DNA of 64,000 nucleotides from the NCBI GenBank assembly GCA_900545525.1, contig UQZX01000006.1, forward strand, positions 51,913 through 115,912, written 5' to 3'. Positions 43,472-52,179 of this stretch are shown here, one piece after another. The DNA comes from an uncultured Prevotella sp. GTDB lineage: Bacteria > Bacteroidota > Bacteroidia > Bacteroidales > Bacteroidaceae. The translations under genes were made by a program, and so were the position numbers. Below the pieces are notes generated by a model. The model was not told the origin of the DNA. It made no database searches and saw nothing but the letters and a program-made list of their open reading frames with translations. Position 1 is the stretch's first letter, and each line of letters opens with the position of its first letter.

Positions 43472-43519
43472 ATGCCGCAAATCACGATGATATGATTTGC
43501 GGCATTTCTCTTTCTTTTT
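43472..43519 (+). terminator. Terminator of the sensor operon
   Basis: A perfect 13-bp stem (43472-43484 with 43493-43505), an 8-nt loop and the tail TTCTCTTTCTTTTT form a good terminator 40 bp after the AbgT-like stop. Confidence 0.85.
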
Positions 43520-43698
43520 GATTTTCCGTAACCCCAAAATGAGGTTGTTGTTTGAAATTTTTAAACTGTTTGCAGTAAAGTCGGCACGTATGCATGTGCT
43601 GTTGCAAACCGTTTGATGTCAATCCGTTATGCCGATTTTATTTTCGATGTGCAATAAAAACGGTATGTTTTTGCCCGATTATCGGCATATAAAAGATG

Positions 43699-43830
43699 TA
43701 AAGTTGCCTGTTTTAGGGTGTAAAACTATGAGTTATGATATGTAAAGCTATGAGTTATGATATGTAAAGCTATGAGTTATGATGTGTAAAGCTATGAGTT
43801 ATAATATGTAAAGAGCTATGCTTTTGTGTT
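43699..43830. repeat. 22-bp-period intergenic array (locus D)
   Basis: TAAAG or TAAAA boxes start at 43699, 43721, 43743, 43765, 43787 and 43809, all exactly 22 bp apart. The three central units share AAAGCTATGAGTTA and vary at only a few positions. The first and last units are degenerate. The array lies between convergent genes. Confidence 0.92.
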
Positions 43831-43833
43831 ATA

Positions 43834-43870
43834 ATAAAAAAGCCGGGACAGCAAAAAACGCTGTCCCGGC
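43834..43870 (-). terminator. Terminator of S1 gene
   Basis: GCCGGGACAGC (43842-43852) pairs with 43860-43870 across a 7-nt loop. On the minus strand TTTTTTATTA follows. Confidence 0.9.
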
Positions 43871-43929
43871 TTCGTAATTATGAGATTTATACTTTGTATC
43901 TCTTCCGTATACCGATGAAAAGGCAGTGA

Positions 43930-45705
43930 TTATTCACCCTTTTCCATCTTAGCCTTCAGTTCGGCAAGAGCATCCAAGTCACCAAGTGTCGTGCTTGCAG
44001 CAACGTTGTTGATTACAGGTGCATCTTCCTTCTTACCGGCTTTCTTTGCACGAGGAGCTTTCTTCGGCTCTTCCTTAACATCCTCGAATGTGCGGCTGTG
44101 TGACAGGATTATGCGCTTTGTCTCCTTTACAAATTCGATTACCTTGAACTCAAGCTCTTCGCCAAGCTGTGCCTGCGAACCGTCTTCCTTAACAAGATGC
44201 TTCGGAGTAGCGAAGCCTTCGCCGCCTTCATTCAATGATATCACTGCGCCCTTGTCCATTATCTCGGTAATCTTGCCCATGTGTACGGAACCCTGTGTGT
44301 ACAGTGTCTCGTATGTATCCCACGGGTTGTCCTCAAGCTGCTTGTGACCAAGGCTGAGACGACGGTTCTCTTTGTCTATTTCGAGTACTACAACGTCTAT
44401 CTCCGCACCTACCTGTGTAAACTCTGAAGGATGCTTTACCTTCTTTGTCCAAGACAGGTCGCTGATGTGTATAAGACCGTCTACGCCCTCTTCAAGTTCA
44501 ACAAAGATACCGAAGTTGGTGAAGTTGCGCACCTTTGCAGTGTGCTTGCTGCCTACAGGATACTTAACCTCGATTGTCTCCCACGGGTCTTCCTTAAGCT
44601 GCTTGATGCCGAGAGACATCTTGCGCTCCTCGCGGTCGAGTGTAAGGATAACTGCCTCAACCTCATCACCTACGTGCATAAACTCCTGTGCACTGCGCAG
44701 ATGCTGGCTCCAGCTCATCTCTGAAACGTGGATAAGTCCCTCTACGCCTGTTGCAATCTCTACAAATGCGCCATAGTCAGCGATGACAACAACCTTACCC
44801 TTGACGTGATCGCCAACCTTGAGGTCTGCATCGAGTGCATCCCACGGGTGCGGTGTAAGCTGCTTAAGACCGAGTGCGATACGCTTCTTCTCGTCGTCGA
44901 AGTCGAGAATTACAACGTTTATCTTCTCGTCAAGGCTTACAACCTCATGCGGATCGCTTACACGTCCCCATGAAAGGTCTGTGATATGGATGAGTCCGTC
45001 TACACCGCCAAGGTCAACGAACACTCCGTAAGATGTGATATTCTTAACAGTTCCCTCAAGAATCTGACCTTTCTCGAGCTTGCTGATAATCTCTTTCTTC
45101 TGTGCTTCAAGCTCAGCTTCGATGAGAGCCTTGTGCGAAACAACTACGTTACGGAACTCCTGATTGATCTTAACAACCTTAAATTCCATTGTCTTGCCTA
45201 CGAATACATCGTAGTCGCGGATAGGATGTACGTCTATCTGGCTGCCGGGCAAGAATGCCTCGATGCCGAATACGTCAACAATCATGCCGCCTTTTGTACG
45301 GCACTTGATGTAACCCTGAATAACTTCCTCGTTGTCAAGGGCTGCATTGACGCGCTCCCAGCTCTTGCTGAGACGTGCTTTCTTGTGAGAAAGAAGGAGC
45401 TGACCTTTCTTGTCTTCCTGATTCTCAACATAAACTTCAACAACGTCGCCAACTTTCAGATCAGGGTTGTAACGGAATTCGCTTGCTGAAATGATGCCGT
45501 CGCTCTTGTAACCGATGTTTACAATAACCTCTTTCTTGTCCACAGAGATAACGGTTCCTTCAACAACCTGATGCTCGCTTACCTTGTTAAGAGTCTCATC
45601 ATAAGCCTTCTGAAGGTCTTCTTTGCTGACATTCACATGGGTTCCGTTCTCAAACTCGTCCCAGTTGAAGTCTGCCAGTGGCTGTACGTTTTTAAAATCT
45701 GACAT
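43930..45705 (-). CDS. rpsA: 30S ribosomal protein S1
   Basis: This 591-aa protein has six S1 (OB-fold) repeats, each with a GxVxxxxxxGxxVxL/xGxxGxx pattern, for example DYGAFVEIATGVEGLIHVSE and NFGIFVELEEGVDGLIHISD. It helps the small ribosomal subunit bind mRNA. The C-terminus is a basic tail, PRAKKAGKKEDA. Length fits the family. A -7 promoter box TATATTTG lies on the minus strand at 45834-45827, giving a leader of about 115 nt. It is transcribed alone and ends at its own terminator. Confidence 0.97.
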   Translation of the reverse strand: MSDFKNVQPLADFNWDEFENGTHVNVSKEDLQKAYDETLNKVSEHQVVEGTVISVDKKEVIVNIGYKSDGIISASEFRYNPDLKVGDVVEVYVENQEDKKGQLLLSHKKARLSKSWERVNAALDNEEVIQGYIKCRTKGGMIVDVFGIEAFLPGSQIDVHPIRDYDVFVGKTMEFKVVKINQEFRNVVVSHKALIEAELEAQKKEIISKLEKGQILEGTVKNITSYGVFVDLGGVDGLIHITDLSWGRVSDPHEVVSLDEKINVVILDFDDEKKRIALGLKQLTPHPWDALDADLKVGDHVKGKVVVIADYGAFVEIATGVEGLIHVSEMSWSQHLRSAQEFMHVGDEVEAVILTLDREERKMSLGIKQLKEDPWETIEVKYPVGSKHTAKVRNFTNFGIFVELEEGVDGLIHISDLSWTKKVKHPSEFTQVGAEIDVVVLEIDKENRRLSLGHKQLEDNPWDTYETLYTQGSVHMGKITEIMDKGAVISLNEGGEGFATPKHLVKEDGSQAQLGEELEFKVIEFVKETKRIILSHSRTFEDVKEEPKKAPRAKKAGKKEDAPVINNVAASTTLGDLDALAELKAKMEKGE

Positions 45706-45826
45706 AAAATAAAAAAATTAATAATTAATAAAGTTAGACTTTATGTTAATAAAACACTTGCACTGCCGACACATAAGCCGTTGTATTGCATACAAGACAA
45801 CATGCCCAACAATGCGAAATCGGGTG

Positions 45827-45834
45827 CAAATATA
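45827..45834 (-). promoter_or_regulatory. -7 box of rpsA
   Basis: TATATTTG on the minus strand; the start would be about 115 nt before the ATG. The -33 region is AT-rich and not well matched. Confidence 0.55.
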
Positions 45835-45941
45835 CAATTTTTAATTTTAACGGCGTTAAGTTTTCATTAAAAAGTCACTGATATACATGTACATAGAGCA
45901 TATTTTGCCTTTTTTAACACTGCAATTGGCGTATGAAAATG

Positions 45942-46021
45942 CGAAACACGGCATATCGGGTTGCGAAAGGTCGTGTATTGCAACCCGATATGCCGTGTTT
46001 CGGAAGGCGGAATGCCGCCTT
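45942..46021. repeat. Perfect 23-bp inverted repeat plus second hairpin (possible locus E)
   Basis: Arms 45942-45964 and 45980-46002 are exact reverse complements with a 15-bp loop; each contains CACGGCATATCGGGTTGC or its complement. A GGCGG-AATG-CCGCC hairpin follows at 46006-46019. CGAAA starts at 45942 and again 22 bp later at 45964, so it may belong to the 22-bp arrays. Confidence 0.8.
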
Positions 46022-46043
46022 TTACAATGCAGGAGGTAACGTC

Positions 46044-48908
46044 CTAACTGCCACACAGTTGCCTGTAAGGACAGATGTCACAGTTGCTCCTGTCGGCTGT
46101 AGGCTCAAATCCCTGTTCGCTGCTGTATATCTCCTTAATCAATGCAATAAGATTGAAACGGAACTCGTCGTCATATTCTTTTATGTCCGTTATCTTTTCT
46201 TTTCCCAAGAGCAGGGTGGGGTCGTAGCCGTCTTTCAGGGTATGCTGTATGAATAGCAGTGCCGGACTTACGCCGAGACCGCCCCGGTTATAATGTGCAT
46301 TGTTTCGTATAAGCGTTGAATAGAGCATTGCCTGAAAGTAGTAGTCGGTATGCTTTTCCCGCATCAGCGACGGGTCGAACACCTCTTCCACGTTGCCCGG
46401 CCGTTTCTCAAGCCTGCCTCCCCCTGTCTTGTAGTCTATCACACGTATGCGTTCCTGCCCGGTATCTCTGTCCGTTATCTTGTCGAGACGGTCTATCCGC
46501 CCGCCAATCTTTACGGCATGCCAGATGTCACCGGTATCGAAAGCAATATCTTCAAACACGTCTCCCTCAAGGCTTATTATGGTAAAAGGAGCGAGAGACT
46601 TGTCTATTTCGAGCAGACGTCTTACATATCGTATTATCACTTCCCTGTTTATCAGTTGCAGACCGTTGTACTCCACCTGCCGGGAGGCGTTGTCAGCCGT
46701 CTTGAAAAACTCTTGTCTGAAGGCTTCGTCTACGCTCGTCTCTATCTGTTTGCGGTCTTTAAGCACGCGTTCTATATCCGAAGACTTCACCAGACCGTTC
46801 GGCTGCATTATCTGTTTGTATATCAACTCCGCTGCAAGGTGAAAGATATTGCCGAATATTCTGTTGTCTATTTCATCACCGGTGTTGTCAGGCTCTTTTA
46901 TTCTTGCCACATTATTATAATAGAAACGCAGCGGGCACCTCCTGTAATTGTTCATTGCCGTTGGCGACAGATAGTCTATGTTCATCAGCCGCTGCATTAC
47001 CTCGGGTGTTTTCTCTATGCACTTGGGGGTGATGATGTAGCGGTCTTTCTCCGTATGCAGCGTCCTGCGTTCTATCGCATGCCCGCCTTCCACAATGAGC
47101 TGCATCATGAAACGGCTCATCTCCCCTGTCTGTCCGTCGTCTGTAGAGCTGTTGTAGACAATGGTTACATCGCCTGCGCGTTGCAGCATCCTGTGAAAAT
47201 AATATGAATATATAGCCACTTTGTTGTCTATGGTGGTAAGTCCGTATGCCTTACGGATAGAGTAGGGGATGAAAGACGAGTCGTTGAGACTTTTGGGCAT
47301 GTGCCCCTCGTTGCACGAAAGGACAAGGATATGGTCGAAATCCAGGTTTCTTGTTTCGAGGACTCCCATTATCTGGGTGTTTACAACCGGTTCTCCGTGG
47401 AACGGGATGCTTGTTGTTGATATCAGTTGCTGTATAAGCCGTTGCAGTGTTATGTTGTCTGCTATGAGGTCACCAGATAATATCAGTCCGCCAAGCCTTA
47501 CAAGGAGCGTATGTATGCAGAAGAGAGACTCTTGGAAAAAGGCGTCGCCGTCTTTCGCATTGCGTGCAATCTCTGTCACTATGTCCGCAAGCCACTGCAC
47601 GATACCGGCTTTTTCCCTGATGCCGAACACAAGAGACAATCCGTTGTCGAGCGACAGTCCTTCTGCCGTAAGGCTGTGTCCGCGGTCGCCGGAAAGCATG
47701 TCTTTAAGCTCTTTGCACCTTGTAGAGATGAAACGTGAGTAGGGGTGGGTTATCACTGGCATGACATAGCGCCTCTGAAACCGGTGCCTGCCGGCATTGT
47801 ATCCGTTGAGATATAGCGATGAAAGGCGCAGGACAAGGGATGACACAGGAGACTGTGACAGTGGAAATCCGGCAGTGACATTGACATTTCCTGCTTCTTC
47901 GGGCAGACAGTGTACCACGGTCTGCAACAGTTTCTCGTTGCACAGCACTATAGCGGTGCGCTGTCCGGCATCGGTCCTGCCGTTTTCGCGGAGCCAGCTG
48001 CTTACATATCTTGCCTGAATGCTGTCTGTTCCGGAGTTGACATAGACAATGTTCTTGTGCTTCGACATATTGTCGTATATGTCTGTATTTCCGTTGTCAA
48101 GCTCGTTAGGATAATACTTGAGATATCCGGATATGTAATGTCCGGCTTCATTGACGGCGTCTCCCTTGCCCGAAGGCATGTAATACTTGTCGAAATCCCA
48201 GTAGAAACGTGCCCTGTCCTGTTCCTGCAGGCGGTCGAATATCTTGCGTTCTACGGGCTGGACCACATTAAATCCGACGAACAAATAGGTGTCATACTTA
48301 TACTCTACGGTGTCGTCGGATGCCACTTCACGGTACAGCATGCCCTCGTATGCAATGTTCTGCTTCCTCAGTCTTTCCCTGTAATCATCGTAGATGTTGC
48401 CGATATTGCTCCACAACTGCATGAACCTTTGCTTCAATATTGTGTCCTGGTCTTCGGAGAAGTTGCTGAAAAACTTCTGCAATATAGCCTTCTGTTCGGG
48501 TGTAAGATATGATATGTCGTCAAGACGGTGCATGTTTTTGAGGTTGGAAAACACATGTCCGGCATCTGCCATGTTCTTGTCTATGTCGTCGAAATCGGCA
48601 AGCAGCAGTTCGCCCCAGCCGTAAAAATGGTCGAGAGTCTCGTCTATGCCGGTGCATTTTACAAAGCTTTTATGCAGGTCGCATATAAGTTTTATGCGGT
48701 CGCCTGCCTCAAGCGACGAGTGGCGTCTGAACATTTCACTTATGGTAAGGTATGCCGGAGACCACAAAGGGCGGCGTGCCGTCCTTGCCAGAATATCGCT
48801 AAGGAAGAGCGACGCGCGCTTGTTGGGAAACACAACGGCAATGCGCGACAGGCCGTAACCGTATTTTTGTATTATGTCTTCTGCAACGTAATTAAGAAAT
48901 GTCTTCAT
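46044..48908 (-). CDS. addB: AddB-type helicase-nuclease subunit
   Basis: This 954-aa protein is the second subunit of the AddAB recombination complex. The N-terminal part (about 20-600) is a degenerate UvrD-like fold, with VFPNKRASLFLSDIL replacing a good Walker A. The C-terminal PD-(D/E)XK nuclease (about 640-950) contains YLSPTAMNNYRRCPLRFYYN (first Fe-S Cys), IRVIDYKTGG (catalytic Asp and Lys) and CDICPYRQLCG (last three Fe-S Cys). This iron-sulfur nuclease layout is that of AddB. It starts 23 bp after addA on the same strand. Together they process DNA double-strand ends for RecA loading. Confidence 0.85.
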   Translation of the reverse strand: MKTFLNYVAEDIIQKYGYGLSRIAVVFPNKRASLFLSDILARTARRPLWSPAYLTISEMFRRHSSLEAGDRIKLICDLHKSFVKCTGIDETLDHFYGWGELLLADFDDIDKNMADAGHVFSNLKNMHRLDDISYLTPEQKAILQKFFSNFSEDQDTILKQRFMQLWSNIGNIYDDYRERLRKQNIAYEGMLYREVASDDTVEYKYDTYLFVGFNVVQPVERKIFDRLQEQDRARFYWDFDKYYMPSGKGDAVNEAGHYISGYLKYYPNELDNGNTDIYDNMSKHKNIVYVNSGTDSIQARYVSSWLRENGRTDAGQRTAIVLCNEKLLQTVVHCLPEEAGNVNVTAGFPLSQSPVSSLVLRLSSLYLNGYNAGRHRFQRRYVMPVITHPYSRFISTRCKELKDMLSGDRGHSLTAEGLSLDNGLSLVFGIREKAGIVQWLADIVTEIARNAKDGDAFFQESLFCIHTLLVRLGGLILSGDLIADNITLQRLIQQLISTTSIPFHGEPVVNTQIMGVLETRNLDFDHILVLSCNEGHMPKSLNDSSFIPYSIRKAYGLTTIDNKVAIYSYYFHRMLQRAGDVTIVYNSSTDDGQTGEMSRFMMQLIVEGGHAIERRTLHTEKDRYIITPKCIEKTPEVMQRLMNIDYLSPTAMNNYRRCPLRFYYNNVARIKEPDNTGDEIDNRIFGNIFHLAAELIYKQIMQPNGLVKSSDIERVLKDRKQIETSVDEAFRQEFFKTADNASRQVEYNGLQLINREVIIRYVRRLLEIDKSLAPFTIISLEGDVFEDIAFDTGDIWHAVKIGGRIDRLDKITDRDTGQERIRVIDYKTGGGRLEKRPGNVEEVFDPSLMREKHTDYYFQAMLYSTLIRNNAHYNRGGLGVSPALLFIQHTLKDGYDPTLLLGKEKITDIKEYDDEFRFNLIALIKEIYSSEQGFEPTADRSNCDICPYRQLCGS

Positions 48909-48931
48909 TTTTAAGCATATAGATGTTACAG

Positions 48932-51900
48932 TTAAATTTCCACTTCCACAATCTTATTTGTATATACAAACCACAGATATCCGCTTATATTGGTATATCC
49001 CATGGAGGAAAGAAGGTGCATATATTCTCTTACCTGTACGTGGTATTCGTCTTTGGGGCGCCCGAACTTGAAGTCGACGACTACCATTCTTTCCCCGTCG
49101 GTCATCACTCTGTCCGGTCTGCGCCTTATTACGTCTCCCGTATTGTGGTCGAGAGAAAGTATCTCGCACTCATTAAAGAGCTGCCAGCGTGGAGAAAACC
49201 AGTCGGCAACACGCTTGTCTGCAAACCTTTTGGCAAGCATGTTGCGCACTTTGTCGGCTGACATGGAAGTGCCGTCAAGCACTCCCTCAAACTCAAGACG
49301 GCGCAAGACGCCGTCTACATCGTCGGTCGTACTTATGCGTGAGAACACATTGTGCATTATGCTGCCTATGGTTATATATTCATTTTGGGCACTTTCGTCC
49401 CCGCCGTCATTAATAAAGTCGCGGCTTTTGTTGCTCTGCACAAACTTGACCGGTGTGCCGAACGACTCTATCCTGATGCTAAGCGGTGTCTGGGGCTGCA
49501 TGAAAACATTGGCGGTAGCTTTTCTTTCTTCCTTTTCCTTTATATACAGTTTGCCGAACGAGAACGTCGTTCCCTCGTCTTCGGTCTGTTCCAGCAGCGA
49601 CTGCGGAAGTTCTTCGTGCAGTTTCGGAAGACATTCCTGCAACAATGTTGAGCGTGAGTTTCTTGCATCCTGCTTTCCTATGACGAAAAGATTCTTTCCC
49701 GCACGCGTAAACGCCACATAAAGAAGGTTCAGGTTGTCGACACTGTTCTGCATGTGCTCATGTTTGTAATCGTCGGCATATATGGTGTCAAGCAGTCTCT
49801 TTTCATATTTCACCGGTATAACGGGCAGCTTGTTGAACGGAGCCACGGAGGGCTTGCACCAGAGTGTTTCCGAAAAGCGGTATTTCTCTATTTCCCAGTC
49901 GCAGAAAGGTATTATCACATTATCGAACTCCAGCCCCTTGCTCTTGTGTATGCTTATTATTCTTATTCCGTTTACATCGTCGCTCTGTATTGTCTTGTCC
50001 CTGATGTTCTCCTCCCATTCGTCCATAAGTCCCTCAATGTCTGCCGGGTTGTCCTTTATAAATGTGCTTACGCAGTCGTAGAATGAGCAGATGAATGCGC
50101 TCTGACCGTGGAGTGTATCCAGGCGAAATATGTGATACAGGTGCTCTATCAGGTCAAACAGCGGCATATCCGGCAGTGTTTCAAAGCTGTTTACATATTC
50201 ATCAGGCAGGAAACTGTCGTCATTATTGCCGCTTATGAACAGGTCGTTGTCCGTCAGAGTGTCTTTCACGACAAACTTACGGTAGTTCTTTATAAGTTCC
50301 GCCCTTGTCAGGATATCGTCCGGATGACATAGATAGCGCAGGGCACCGATGATGATGTTCACGGCAACCGACGAACCTATCTTGAAAGCCTCGTCACTCA
50401 CAATCTTTATATCCGTACAGCTGAAATACTCGGCAATGACCGGTATGTGCTTTTTGGTACGTACAAGTATGGCAATGTCGTTGACGCTTACGCCTGCGGC
50501 TATGAGTCCGGTTATGCGTGTCTTCACATTGCGGAGGGTATTCTCTGTATAGTCGAACTTCGGAAGCAGCATTATCTCCGCCAGTCCGAAGCTCTGCTTA
50601 CCGGAAGGCACTGTCTGACAGACGTCGGCGTATGCTTCTTTAAGTTCATGTGCCTCTCTTTCGTTTATTTCCTTTTCATGGTTGTATTCTATATCTACGG
50701 CTATCTTGAAGAAAGCGTTGTTGAAATCTACTATATTGCGTTCCGACCGGTAGTTGGTGTTAAGGGTACGTATTGTCAGTTGTTCGTCGGGCGAGCTGAA
50801 TTGCTTCTCTATTCCGTTGAGAAGCCGCCAGTCTCCTGACCTCCACCTGTATATGCTCTGCTTGACATCGCCTACTATAAGACTGCCGACTGTTCCGGCT
50901 TCACGGTCTACATTGCTGCTGCTCATACATTCTTCAAGCAGTATCTTGAAGTTCTTCCACTGTATCGTACTCGTATCCTGAAACTCATCAATCATTATAT
51001 GTTCCAGTCGCGCGCCGATTTTCTCAAATATGAATGGAGAGTCCGAGCCGTCTATAAGTCCGTGTAACAGCTGTTGTGTATCGCTGAGAAGAAATTGGTT
51101 CGTATCGGCATTTATCTCTCTCATCTTCTTCTCGATGTTGTTCAACAGCCGGAGCTGGCTGAGATATTGCAGAGTCACTGTTGCCGAGGAGCTGAGCCGC
51201 CACAGTTTCACGCGGTCGTTCTCTGCATTTCTCAGGATATCCATGAGCCGTGTCTCTGCCAACGACAATATCGTATCTCTGTAAGGACTTGTCTTAGATG
51301 CCCATTCCTGTGGTGAGCCAAGGCATTTTTCAAGCGTTTTTGTCAAAAAGACGCCGTCGCTGAAGTCGTTGCCGCGCAGTTTCTTAAAATATCCGGCTAT
51401 GCCTCTTGTTCCGCTTTTAAGGTCTTCGGGAGCCAGTCCGGCGTTTTCCAAAGTCTTTTCAAACATATCAGCATAGGCTTCCATTTGCTTTTTTACATTA
51501 AATACAATGCCGTTCAGCTCTTTTATATAGTCTTCAAAAAAATTGCGTTCGGATATCTTTTCGTTAAGGACAGGGCTTTCCTGCCTGTACACATTATTAA
51601 ATATGTTTTTCCCGAAGCTTTTTATATCGTAGATGACGTTCCAGCCCTTGTCATCGTTGATGTTGTCCAATACAAGGCTGATAATCCATTTCAGTACGAT
51701 GCTTGAACTGTCCAACGACTCTATCAGTCTGTCTACGGCAAACGTCTCTGCCTGTTTGTCGTTAAGTGCAAGACGGAGGTTTGTTGTCAGCTCAAGTTCG
51801 CGGGAAAGGTTTCTCAACACTCCCTGAAAGAATGTGTCTATCGTCTGTACGTGAAAGTAGCTGTAGTTGTGCATGAGGTTGCTGAGTGCCTTTCCTGCCT

Positions 51901-52171
51901 GTTGGCTTGCATATTCCCTTGATATGCCGAGCTGTTCTGTAACAACGGCTGTGTATCCGGCAGAGTCGGGCAGCTGTTTCCATATACCATACAACTGGCT
52001 GAGTATGCGCATTTTCATCTCTTCCGTGGCTTTATTTGTGAACGTCACGGCAAGTATGCTGCGGTAGCTCTGCGGATTTTCAATCAGCAACTTTATATAT
52101 TCCGTCGCAAGTGTAAAGGTTTTTCCGCTTCCCGCACTTGCGTTGTATACAACCAATGGTGTCATAATCAT
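48932..52171 (-). CDS. addA: AddA-type UvrD helicase-nuclease
   Basis: This 1079-aa superfamily 1 helicase has Walker A NASAGSGKTFT near residue 10, the AVTFTNKATEEM motif (Ia), DEFQDTS (Walker B), GDVKQSIYRWR, LNTNYRSERNI, and near the end of the helicase ISIHKSKGLEFDNV and NLLYVAFTRA. The C-terminal nuclease part has RRRPDRVM followed by VVVDFKFG (PD-(D/E)XK). It acts with AddB. The ATG at 52171 is followed 6 nt later by a second ATG; either works. It lies 8 bp after the DUF5686 gene, so all three are one operon. Confidence 0.9.
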   Translation of the reverse strand: MIMTPLVVYNASAGSGKTFTLATEYIKLLIENPQSYRSILAVTFTNKATEEMKMRILSQLYGIWKQLPDSAGYTAVVTEQLGISREYASQQAGKALSNLMHNYSYFHVQTIDTFFQGVLRNLSRELELTTNLRLALNDKQAETFAVDRLIESLDSSSIVLKWIISLVLDNINDDKGWNVIYDIKSFGKNIFNNVYRQESPVLNEKISERNFFEDYIKELNGIVFNVKKQMEAYADMFEKTLENAGLAPEDLKSGTRGIAGYFKKLRGNDFSDGVFLTKTLEKCLGSPQEWASKTSPYRDTILSLAETRLMDILRNAENDRVKLWRLSSSATVTLQYLSQLRLLNNIEKKMREINADTNQFLLSDTQQLLHGLIDGSDSPFIFEKIGARLEHIMIDEFQDTSTIQWKNFKILLEECMSSSNVDREAGTVGSLIVGDVKQSIYRWRSGDWRLLNGIEKQFSSPDEQLTIRTLNTNYRSERNIVDFNNAFFKIAVDIEYNHEKEINEREAHELKEAYADVCQTVPSGKQSFGLAEIMLLPKFDYTENTLRNVKTRITGLIAAGVSVNDIAILVRTKKHIPVIAEYFSCTDIKIVSDEAFKIGSSVAVNIIIGALRYLCHPDDILTRAELIKNYRKFVVKDTLTDNDLFISGNNDDSFLPDEYVNSFETLPDMPLFDLIEHLYHIFRLDTLHGQSAFICSFYDCVSTFIKDNPADIEGLMDEWEENIRDKTIQSDDVNGIRIISIHKSKGLEFDNVIIPFCDWEIEKYRFSETLWCKPSVAPFNKLPVIPVKYEKRLLDTIYADDYKHEHMQNSVDNLNLLYVAFTRAGKNLFVIGKQDARNSRSTLLQECLPKLHEELPQSLLEQTEDEGTTFSFGKLYIKEKEERKATANVFMQPQTPLSIRIESFGTPVKFVQSNKSRDFINDGGDESAQNEYITIGSIMHNVFSRISTTDDVDGVLRRLEFEGVLDGTSMSADKVRNMLAKRFADKRVADWFSPRWQLFNECEILSLDHNTGDVIRRRPDRVMTDGERMVVVDFKFGRPKDEYHVQVREYMHLLSSMGYTNISGYLWFVYTNKIVEVEI

Positions 52172-52179
52172 TTGTTTTG

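Larger units (their letters stand above)
43432..43929. other. Intergenic region between the AbgT-like gene and S1
   Basis: These 498 bp between convergent genes hold a terminator for the plus-strand operon (43472-43519), a six-unit 22-bp array (43699-43830) and the S1 terminator (43834-43870). The 43520-43690 part is AT-rich with no gene I can support. Confidence 0.7.
45706..46043. other. Intergenic region before S1
   Basis: Contains the S1 promoter (-7 box TATATTTG, minus strand 45834-45827), a perfect 23-bp inverted repeat (45942-46002) and a second hairpin after it (46004-46021). No gene is visible. Confidence 0.6.

Noticed and set aside
43699..43830. CRISPR array at 43.7 kb
   Set aside because: The units are contiguous 22-bp repeats with no 30-40-bp spacers, and no cas genes are nearby. 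The other 22-bp arrays do not look like spacers either.
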